Shown here piece by piece: positions 54,131-64,000 of a stretch of DNA of 64,000 nt (positions are counted from its first letter, which is position 1; every line of letters begins with the position of its first letter). The translations under genes were made by a program, and so were the position numbers. The stretch is from Phoronis australis (lineage: Eukaryota > Phoronida > Phoronidae), in assembly GCA_002633005.1 (NCBI GenBank), contig NMRA01000262.1, positions 161,208 through 225,207 on the forward strand, given 5' to 3'. Under the pieces are notes generated by a model. It was not told the DNA's origin. It worked only from the letters and a program-made list of their open reading frames with translations, and ran no database searches.

Positions 54131-57100
54131 ATACTTTCCGATGACTCGTAACCATATACAAGAAACATGCTTTCTTGGTAGCGAGTAGCGAGGCAATCGA
54201 GGAATGGATAAATTGAAGCGTCTGTGTCTGGGATAACGTGGTTCATCATGGTGTCTGCATTTGGTATAAATTCACGGCGACAAAATAGTGCGATTCCTGC
54301 AGTCAAAAATACGTGGAGTAGACAGAATATTTCGTGGAAAAGTGGATAAATGAAACGGTCAATGTCTTCACAAACAACATAAGTCAAGGTTTGTGCTCTG
54401 TAAACTTTGAGAGAGGAACAAGTACGGAGTGCGTGGGCGAGTCGTCTCAGACTAAGTTGGAGTCAGAGGACCGACTGAAAACGATGAAACACTAGAAATA
54501 ACAATGCTTCCTGAAATGAAATTCAACCGTAACTGGTTATTTGTTGGATTAGAATCGTGGGATGCGAGTGATGTATGAAATTCTTTTGTTTGATCCCACA
54601 TGCACGCCCGTTGCCGTTGCCTGCTTGCCGTTGCCTGCTAAGCCCTAAGCCTAAGGCCTGACCGCTGGAGTACGATTTTCTACGTGTCGCCGAAATGGGA
54701 TACTAAGGGCTATTTTCGTTACTGCCAATGTGTTTTGAATTGCCTTTTATGTATTTCAATTTATTTTGACATTTTTTGTGTTCTATTTTGCAGTTTTGGA
54801 GAAGTGATCACGTGCCATTGTTTACAAATTCTGCCAGACTATTTTCAGTATCCTCGCTGATAGTTATTTCTTATATCACATAGTTTCTTCTCCACCAGCG
54901 TGGCTTATGAACAATAAACTCCTGTAATTACTGTTTGGCCAACTTAGGATTGTGATTGATGCATTCTATAAACTATGTTGTTTTTGACTTTCATTTTTCC
55001 ATGCTAACAGTTGGGGTATGAGTCACAGGTTTTCGTCTTGACTTTTTTCCATTTGCGTTGGAATTTTTTGTTGGAATTAAGTGTGTATGTATTTCAGGCT
55101 TTCTAGATAATCTATGGATCGATTTTCATTTTTTGTGTAATTTTGTATCGTAATTATAAGAATTGAAAATAATTCTATTGATCTCCCTTAGTGCAGCAAA
55201 TCAAGAATAAGCTCCTGCCACTCAGACTGCAAATATTTCATCATTATCGTTATTATTTTAATTTTAAAAACATTTTTGTTGCATCTAATCCTTCGCAACT
55301 CCTCAGTCTTGGCAATGTTGACTGGCTCGTGACTGTTATTATCTCGACAAAAATTGTCAGTAAAAGCCAAAGTGAAGGATTGAAAACTTTATTATGAACA
55401 TCAGGGAAAATGCACATTAATTACCAAAAATACGTAGCATTTTGGTGCTACGCCGTGGCACTACAGAAACAGCAAGCACGTACTGAGTAAATATGCAGTG
55501 CCTGTATTAGTGGTTGACATGTATGTAGTATATGGTAGTATATAAGTATATAACTCAGATATAAAACAGCAGATTCATAGGTAACATTTCGCAGTTGGCA
55601 AGTGTGCTTTGTTTAGTCTGTCTTCGGACGTCATAATCACGGTCACCACTAACTACTGACCGGGTTAGGCTGGTGTTGCGTCATCAAAATCACTACCTTT
55701 GAAATGTTAATTTGAACGGTTACAGTGGGACTCCGAATTTCGACTTGTTGCGTGTGTCTGTCATGGCGCTGGCTTGACCATCTGCGATCACTGGCCACAA
55801 AATTCTTGGCTAAACTGTTACAGTTACAGCTCAGTAGGTGTCTTGATCCCCTAAATATTTTAGTAAAACGTTCGTTATGCTTTGAGAGAAGAATTGTTAT
55901 TCATTAGGGATTTTTACTATTATTTTTAACCACATTCGTGCAGTTTTTGTCGACGCTGATGTCAACTCTATGAGGCTCGTAGGATTTGCGTTGACTTCTG
56001 AAACATCTGCGGGCGGTTTACATGTCAGGTGTCCTCGACGTAAATCTTCGCCCCGTTCCCGTTGGAACCTTTTCTGAAGGCTCTTGCCTTTTGTCTTTGT
56101 CATGGGGAGATTCATAGGGAAAATAGTGTTCGCCAAAGTCTGCGTGAATATAAGTTAGCACACCGGTCTTGCTTGACGAAGCCATTCTCTGATGTCAGAC
56201 TTCCGCATCACGTGATGTCATAGGCGAAGCGATCTTCTGCTGGCATCTGTGCTTGGTCTTGCAAAGGATTGGGGTAAATAGTCACAGAAATTCACTACAA
56301 GCTCAATAGGTGGCTCTGCTGTATGTACAGCCTAACCTTTTTAATTGACTGTCCACAAAATGAAATCCATCTCTGCTGAACTAATTTATAGAAAGCCTTG
56401 GGTTTAATTTGTAAACATTTTTCTTCAGTTCTGTAAGCTATCAAGGATCTCTTGATTAATTAAAACTTGTGCATAACTCATTGACAAATTTACCTATTCT
56501 TCTTAACTCTTAGTATTTTTAAAATAAAATAGTGAAATACAGATCTTTCCCTTTGTTATTGCTTGGGTATGCATTTATGTAATCTGGACCAATTGTTGGA
56601 CAAGCTTCATTTTGAAGGTACTTTAAACTTAACCAAGTTCGTTCATCATTTCTTACACTTGATTAGCTGACAGTCTCTTTTCACCAATAGTTTGGTGTTG
56701 AACAATTTTCCAACCCATGTCTAATCCAGTTTTAATTGACAGAAGTGTAAAAAATTGCCTCAGGCTTGTCATTAACGCCATTAGTGATGGTTTGTCAGGT
56801 TGTGATCTTAAAGTTTGTCGTCAACTTAGTGTGCTTTATCTACAGGAAATGTCTTGGATCTGCTGGCTAGCGATTCGTTGTCTTATAATTTCCCAAACAT
56901 AAAATTAACAACAGAGAGGATGTAGATTTCATTTTTCTTCAATTATACAGCCTGTGGTTGTCTGATCCCGAATACTTTCGGAATAGTTTTCATTAGATTT
57001 CTTGTGGCTGTTGAGTGTTGTTTTATTACATGCTTTCGATGTATGTTTTTGGGCATTAAGTCGACGGCTGTTTCTTCTTATATCCACTCATACCCATTTG

Positions 57101-58839
57101 ATACCTATGTTTGTCGTCTAAGACAATGGAAAAGATCAAACGACGGAGTCTACAGTTCGTATGTAATTTAATGTTATTTATTTTTAGGAAATGAGAAAAT
57201 TCTGAGCCACTAGGCCTTTTAACTCTGGTATGAGCCTTGCGTCCATGTAAATTGCGAAGTTAATTAAACTGTTCATACCAGCTTCGGTAGTTAATGTCAT
57301 CGAAGTAAACGGTAGATGATGCAAGGTATGCACTAAGATTTTTAATAATGTGACAATTTGAGAGCATTTTCATGTGGTTGACATAAAACTTATTTCTAAT
57401 TCAATTGGTGATTATTCAATCAAAATATAAGCAACTATTAGTGACGACACTATCCTTTAATTGTTGACGATAGCAGTAGCCTCTGGCGATAACTTTGATG
57501 ACACTAAAGGTAATCGTTCATACTGCACCACAGCGTCGATGCTCCGCTGTTAAATCCACCGGTGTAGTGCGAAATTAACTGGCACTGTTAACTTTGATCA
57601 AGGACTGAAGGCATCTCCCCGAAACATTGACGTGTCAACATTCAGTAGTACAAAAGGGCCTACAGTTGTACCCATTTGTGAGTATTCCATAAGTGATACA
57701 CAGAAATCTGTTGTGAGATCATTACACTAAAGTGTCACCATCACTCTCATTAACATGGTTTGTTCTCATGTATCTTCCTCTACAGTAGTTTTGTAAAAAT
57801 TACTTATACACACTATAAGTTATTTTTGGGAATTTAACACTTGTATGACTACTATGAACTACTTGTGCTATTCATGATGCCATAGCAGGTTTGGAAGACA
57901 TATTAGTTGCCATATTTGCATACTGAGTTATGAGCTCTGAGTGAACGAAAACTCACATCATTTAATTGTCAGGGGTAGACAGCTCACCTCCTAGCTCTCT
58001 GTCAGCATTTGATTCATGAACTAACACTACATGAAGGTGCATGGGACGTAGCTCTCTGTCTGCGAGGCACTAAGGAATGGGCTCAACTGAACTAATTGCG
58101 TGACTGCCACCAAATCATGCGAGTTGTCCTAAGGTTGTGCTCGTTTTCAACATCATCAATATCAAAAGAGGATTTGTATCAAATTAGAAGAGTATCTTGT
58201 GTCAGTATCCAAGGAGTGCTGGTGTCATCTGGTGTCAGTATCCAAGGAGTGCTGGTGTCCAGTGAACAGTATTTGTATCATTCTTATTTTGAAACACAGG
58301 CACCCAACCTTGACATTGAAACCTGTCTCAATGCTGCCTTACATAGTAACTCCGTACTATTGATCAATGCCTGAGTAATTATGCACACATGTGAGGAACA
58401 AAATCCATTTTCAGTGACAGTTTCAAGGTTTAATCACTAAACTCTGCTGCAAGTATATCCAATTAATCAGAAATCATTTAGTAGTAGTTCAATGGCGAGT
58501 GTCAGTCATTCCCTAATGAAGTGTATACCGGAAAATTTAGAAATGTACATTAGACTCATTTGGAGAAATTTCAGTTTCACTTCCTTGAGGTCCAGGTGGT
58601 TTGGACTTGTCTGACCCCTAGTGGTGATGGCTGATTTTGAGACCAGCAACGAAATGTTGCCAGCAAAACTAATGTGTAGTTTCACCAGATACAGTCAGAT
58701 CTCTTTAACAACTTAACCTGTTTAGAAGACTATTTAACAACCAATTTTTGAGACCCAATTTTACCTAGTGTACAGCAAACCCTCATTAATTTTGGATAAA
58801 TTTAATTGGCAAATTTGCTCTTATCTTATTTTATGTCTT
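54131..58839. other. 4.7 kb without a supported gene
   Basis: Items seen: an imperfect TTGCCGTTGCCTGC duplication (about 54608-54645); GCATCACGTGATGTCA (about 56206-56221), an E-box next to a CRE-like half; a minus-strand 72-codon frame ending at 55897 with ATG at 56115; and TTTATCTACAG (to 56845) followed by an open piece NVLDLLASDSLSYNF and so on to TAG at 56925. A tandem 33-bp duplication containing GTGTCAGTATCCAAGGAGTG lies at about 58199-58262. None is strong enough to call a gene. Confidence 0.4.
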
Positions 58840-60500
58840 AAACCCTTGTAGGGTGTTGATGACATTTGGTAGATGAGTTCCTATGGAGCTGATGACAAAT
58901 GATGATGACCCAAGTACTAGTATGTTTGCCTCCCTATCTTCAGTGTTTCTTAGCGGGATTTCATAAAATTAAGCTAGTAGGCTTCTATTTGAGATACGAT
59001 GATGCCTTCCCGTTTTCCGATAGGTTTGACTTACCATATTCGCCGTAATAACCGCCCAGGGCGCTTAGAAAAGTTCGGTTCAGGGGGGCGCTTATTATAA
59101 CCCAAGGCGGTTGAAACCCGGTCTCCGAAACGGGTGAAATCGGAAGCTAAGATTCATCAAATTGACGCTCTGTGACGTATATGTAATCTATGAAAGACTT
59201 TCAACTAAACTGTGGTGCATTGCTATCAAACTTTGCTGCTAAATTACGATCATGTTACAGAAAATTGTGCTGAAATCCCAGGGCAAAAACTCGCCGAATG
59301 ACTGCCTCAAAATCGCTGTCTTCGATATGGCGACGTCAATGCTTGAATAAAAATTTTTTCTACTCAAGCAAATTACCTGAAATCCTCATTAAGTTTTATA
59401 AGTAGTGTCTCCAAGATTTTTTAAGTTCCCGCGAAGTCTGGATTAACGGCAGGTTTAAGTTCAAATCTGTGCAACATTGTGCCATCTACATGTATGATTG
59501 GCAACACGGCGTGAAAAATGTCTGGACGAACACACGTTGTTGTCATGTGACGTTTGTTTTGAAGTTCGTTTGCGAATAAGCAAGCGCGTTCGTGTCACAG
59601 AGTTCATTTGCCAAAGCAGAGACCGTCTTTTGGCCAGAGCCACACAATCTAACTAGCTTGATGTGTCTAAAGAAATTTGCACAAGCAGTAGGCTTAAACC
59701 AGAGCGTGTTTCATTCAGCACTTGCCGGTCGTATGCTAAAAACTTTCGACATTTGTCTCGGTAAGGCCATATTAGTTGCTGTGTAGCTGGATGTAACTAT
59801 CTGACAGTTATTTTTCGGTGTAAGGGTGTGTAAGCATTCACTATCAGTTGTCATTTTATCGGATATTCGTCTTAAAAACACCAATTATGGTTAATCAAAC
59901 AATCCACCTCAAAAATAATGCAAACATGCTTTATAGTATCAGAAATTGTCGGAAATTAGTGCCAATATTCATTTCTTATCGATGCTATGCTACCCGTTTC
60001 ATGAATGGATAGTTCCCGACTAATGTCTTTGATGACAGGTTCATGGATGTAGCGCGTGCTTCCTGGCCACGTGCGTTTAACACCGAGTTATTTTTATTCA
60101 TGAGACAGTCGATGTGTCTACTGAAAGGTCAGTGGGACGCGGTCGTCGCGAGAGCGTAGCAACGCTGTTGCGTTCTTTTTGAAGCGCTGCGTTACTTTGA
60201 AGTGTAAAGTCTTGGCTAAATACAAACGTAGCAGTGCCGCTGGTGGTCTAGAAGACCCGTGCAAAAAATTTTTGATAAATTGAAGACGTTACTGTAGGCG
60301 AGTTTTAGGACTGTAGGTACGTCATTGTTCGCATGTACACGTTCATGGACTGGGCGCTTATTTCAGCAAAGTCTGAAAACGTGTGGGGGGCGCTTATAGG
60401 GGCATGGGCAGTTATTACGGCGAATACGGTATTCTGTTACCTAGCGGCCTTTTAATGATACTAATAAACACTCCTATAAGCATATCATTTGTTGTGCAGT
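58840..60500 (+). repeat. Repeat family A, copy 9, split by mariner-like copy 2
   Basis: Degenerate family A phrases (GCGGGATTTCATAAAATTAA, GATGATGCCTTCCCGTTTTC) run to 59033. They resume at 60432 with TTCTGTTACCTAGCGGCC, which is where other copies read TTTGCGCCACCTAGTGGCC. The interruption is the TA-flanked element. Confidence 0.7.
59034..60429. mobile_element. 1.40-kb TA-flanked non-autonomous DNA transposon, copy 2 (inverted)
   Basis: It starts CCATATTCGCCGTAATAACC and ends ATTACGGCGAATACGG, flanked by TA at 59032-59033 and 60430-60431. It matches 17535-18957 in reverse orientation over its whole length, with moderate divergence and small indels. No transposase frame. Confidence 0.85.
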
Positions 60501-60507
60501 TGTGGCT

Positions 60508-60675
60508 GTGAGAGATTCTTATTAATATCCACAATAAATATGGATGGCTATGGAGATTCTTATTAATATCCACAATAAATATGGATGGCTATGGAGATTC
60601 TTATTAATATCCACAATAAATATGGATGGCTATGGAGATTCTTATTAATATCCACAATTTCTATGGATGGCTATG
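60508..60675. repeat. 41-bp minisatellite, 4 copies
   Basis: Units GAGATTCTTATTAATATCCA then CAATAAATATGGATGGCTATG. The last copy reads CAATTTC in place of CAATAAA. Confidence 0.95.
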
Positions 60676-61431
60676 CTACATAATGTATTAGTGGTAGTAT
60701 TTGTTGGGCAACTATTATTGTATGTTTTATGAAAAGAAAATTTTACCACACTACATTCAGTGTTGGAAGTGCACAAAAGTATTATAATTGTTGCAATTAT
60801 TATAATTATTAATTATTATAATTATTTTAACTGATAATACATGGGGACATGCAGACTTTGATGTAAGACAAAAACAAGAAGTCTAGAATTTTACTCAAAC
60901 ATGTACACAGTTTGTATCCTTTACTGTGTGGTTGAAGCATAGATAAATTGAGCTGTTACAATATTTGTTTTCAATTCAAAAGGGTATTGTTTATTTAGCT
61001 CTTCCTTNTCTTATTAATATCCACAATAAATATGGATGGCTATGGAGATTCTTATTAATATCCACAATTTCTATGGATGGCTATGCTACAGAATGTATTA
61101 GTGGTAGTATTTGTTGGGCAACTATTATTGTATGTTTTATGAAAAGAAAATTTTACCACACTACATTCAGTGTTGGTGAAATTGTCTAGGAAGTGCACAA
61201 AAGTATTATAATTGTTGCAATTATTATAATTATTAATTATTATAATTATTTTAACTGATAATACATGGGGACATGCAGACTTTGATGTAAGACAAAAACA
61301 AGAAGTCTAGAATTTTACTCAAACATGTACACAGTTTGTATCCTTTACTGTGTGGTTGAAGCATAGATAAATTGAGCTGTTACAATATTTGTTTTCAATT
61401 CAAAAGGGTATTGTTTATTTAGCTCTTCCTT
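60600..61431. repeat. About 410-bp duplication around a single N
   Basis: Sequence from about 60600 to 61007 is repeated at 61009-61431, including the rare tract of TTATAATTA units near 60785 and 61205. The second copy has a 13-bp insertion (TGAAATTGTCTAG) and a few substitutions. The single N at 61008 sits exactly between the copies. The copies look like two alleles joined end to end, not a biological duplication. Confidence 0.85.
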
Positions 61432-63742
61432 ACAACATACCACACCACACCACACTCCCCTAATGTGTACCTATTGGCTACTCTGTGTTGAAAATTAGGT
61501 TAGCTGGCAGTGTATTATTCTAATTAGATGTGTTGACTAACTGCTCTCTCTGTCAATCATTGGTGCTGCTTGCACTTCATCTGGCAACTGACCCCGATAC
61601 TTCAGATGGTAAAACTGACCAGTAAGTGTAGCCAGTGGACTGACCAGGATTGACTCATAGGATATAATCTCATTCACTGCTGGTGTTCTGGCTGAGCGTG
61701 CAACTATTAACATATTGCTTCTATACTGATGATGTCACTAGTGAGCCAGGCATCCATTGTCTATCTGTGACAGCCATCTGGGAGCTGGTGTGCAGTGCAG
61801 GTCTGCCGGGATTTTCCTGGTGTAACCAGACAATAGCGGGATGTGGTGAAGCTTGATTCATGTTGTATGATGGCGCTGGTGTCCCTCAGCATATGACTGC
61901 TGTCCTCTGTATGTGAGGTTGATTTAGATTATTACAATCAGAATGGTAAGTAGGCATGTATGAGTTAGTACATTGAGTTGAAATATTTTACGGTTTGGTT
62001 TTGGATTATAGCGATTATTTTATCTGGTGATGGTCACTTCTGGTATGAGACCTGTACAAAGTAACTGAATCTATATTTGAACAAATTGTGTTTTCGCTCA
62101 AACCCAGGCTGAACCATGTTCTGGTGTTAATATGTGAACTTTCTTCATAGGCATAATTACTCTTCCAAATCAACGCCATTGCAATTCTTATCCTTCATTT
62201 AAATTGACATTAGTTACAATAATTTGTTGTGAAGTCGACTGCCTTGCCAAGTGAAATGGTGGATAAGCAAGTTAATGATTTTCTACTAAAGTAATATTCA
62301 ACGATCAGTTCCTTTCAACCCTTGACATCATTTCTAATCTGAGTAAAGAACAAGATCACATGGATTGTATAAGAGTTTAAGTGACCTAAATCAAAAACTG
62401 AAGGCTCTGTAGCTGTGAGTGTTAAATAAGGTTTTATGCACACTGCATTTCCCATGGTTGAGTTGTGTAGTCAACACTGGTGTGTAAGAGTTAACATTGA
62501 TTGTTCAAGTTCTGACAATGCCTAGTGGTGGCTGGCATTCTTGCCTGCAAGCCCTGTTAGAAGGTGTTGAAATGGGAGTCTGGTGATCTCTCTGATTTCA
62601 CAAATATTTGAGTCCTATTTCAGTATGCAGCAACCACTAAACTGTGTTGTAACACTACCAGCATGTTGACTTATTTTGTGCCTGGCATGAGATGGACGAA
62701 TTTCACCAGGCATGTGAATGGTTGGCAAATAAGGGGAATGAATTTGCACACATTATTCAAGGGTAGTGGTGTTGATTTAGATTCTCTAAAAGACCTCTTG
62801 TCATGGTCCACATAATGTCTTTAAAAGTTGAAACAACTTTATTGCAGTCTGAGAACTGGTATATAGAAAAAATCATCAGTAAAAGAATATGGCCGCATCA
62901 GGGCCTCATCTTAATAGATATTAATACCCAATAGGGGACATTTCATATTGGTGCTCTCTAAAGTTGTATGAAGAAGAAAATGGCTTCTGATTGATCCCCA
63001 CAAAAATTTGGTCGACAGAAATTCAATTACTACATAGTGGTTCATTAATTTAAAAGCAGAGGAATAAATTCCACTGTCAGTTCCTCCCATTGTTTGATTA
63101 GTTTAAGTTCATTAATTTGTTTTAGCATTTTGACTCTGTCTGGATTTGAATTTCTCACGCTTTATCTTGCGCAGCCACTGGATTTGTGGTGGAGGCAGGC
63201 ACTTCTATTTATACCAGTATGTTGAAACCCCTGTCCGCTTTACATGGGATCTCTGGGTGGCAACTGAATGCCTGTCCACCAAATTCTTGACTGAGGTCTG
63301 ATTAGTGAATTTCACTATGGCTTTACTATTCCGAAATTCAGCTGTTGTATTTTGTCTCATGACTGATTTCTTAAATGTTAGAGGAAAGGACGCTGCTTAA
63401 GTTTTACTGGTATGAAGCAATCACATGTATCTAAGATCAATGCCATTGGATTATGCTGAAGTCAAATCTCATGACCAGTATATTAGAGCCTTATTTCATC
63501 TCTATGGAAACAAATTTCTAGTTGTAGTCTCACATGCTATAATGTCCAAAATGCCGGGGGGGGGGGGGGNNNNGGATACTGCTGTCTAGGTATGGTTACT
63601 TACAGAGTATGAAAATCGTCACTGTTCAAGGCTGTGTGTGACAAATTATGTGTGAAAGAGGAGCTGCTGCCAAATTATAAGTAGATGTCTGTAACAATCA
63701 CTGTAGAGTGACTATGGTCATAGTGTTGGCTCAGTGGTATAT
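61432..63742. other. 2.3 kb without a supported gene
   Basis: A possible 5' exon end ATG|GTAAGTAGG at about 61943-61952; a candidate terminal exon after TTATCTTGCGCAG (63177 onward, phase 1, TGFVVEAGTSIYTSM... to TGA near 63290); and a poly-G with four Ns at 63570-63573. All weak. Confidence 0.35.
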
Positions 63743-64000
63743 ACCGTAATCGTTCGGGTTAACGCCCTGGGCGGTTAAATTGGCGAATCCGAAAAATTGG
63801 GGGAGGGCGGTTAACCGAGCAGTGGGCGGTTAAATCGAAAATCCACCTAAAGTAGGGGATGGGCGGTTAACCGAACATGGGCGCTTATTACGACAGACAA
63901 CCGCCCTGGGCGGTTAATCTTACCTGGCGATCTAAATCCCGACACGACAATCATACTCGGAACGCGTAGCCCTTTTCAAAGAGCTTTATCGTCACGTCGC
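63743..64000. mobile_element. Left end of a third element related to the TA-flanked family
   Basis: TATACCGTAATCGTTCGGGT followed by several copies of GGGCGGTTAA and by GGGCGCTTATTACG resembles the ends of the elements at 17535 and 59034. It continues beyond the window. GGGCGGTTAA recurs about five times in 200 bp, more than in the other two copies. Confidence 0.5.

Noticed and set aside
57-64000. tRNA, rRNA or other structured RNA genes
   Set aside because: I saw no sequence with recognisable A- and B-box tRNA features or rRNA similarity; a covariance-model scan would be decisive and I could not run it.

Overview
This is metazoan DNA, most likely from a marine invertebrate. It has AT-rich introns, a HINT3-type histidine-triad gene split by three GT-AG introns, and a dense mix of invertebrate repeats: a CsRn1-type Ty3/gypsy element, a THAP-coding TTAA element, TA-flanked mariner-like elements, a decayed non-LTR reverse transcriptase, minisatellites and several medium-copy repeat families. 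A deuterostome or lophotrochozoan is plausible; I cannot name the species. Five single Ns, a 4-N run and a 169-base N run show a draft assembly, and at two single Ns the flanking sequence is duplicated as if two alleles were laid end to end.

Real coding content is sparse and mostly in small exons. (1) Plus strand, 1.2-20.15 kb: the 3' part of a type I membrane receptor. It has an array of 27- or 33-nt phase-1/phase-1 micro-exons (1265-4928) coding a Ser/Thr/Pro-rich stalk, one transmembrane exon (11851-11947), and a terminal exon (19604-20150) coding a 181-residue tail with six tyrosines, five in Yxx(I/V) motifs. All exon phases agree. The upstream ectodomain would lie left of the window. (2) Minus strand, 27496-28593: an intronless 365-codon gene of unknown family with a consensus PP1-docking RVTF motif. 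(3) Minus strand, 50153 to 38813: a four-exon HINT3-like gene of 147 residues with an intact HxHxH triad. (4) Plus strand, 50.46-51.81 kb: weaker candidate exons, including another 33-nt phase-1 micro-exon.

The introns are full of mobile DNA. The receptor gene holds a THAP/TTAA element (2.19-3.76 kb), an antisense LTR element (6.96-10.44 kb), two copies of a repeat whose sub-units match the CTCF core motif, a small MITE, and a repeat with YY1 and ETS motifs that is split by a mariner-like element. HINT3 intron 1 holds the decayed LINE, a CTCF-motif repeat and nested inverted repeats; intron 2 holds 52-bp and 20-bp minisatellites. The rest (20.2-38 kb and 52-64 kb) is mostly repeats and sequence in which I see no genes.
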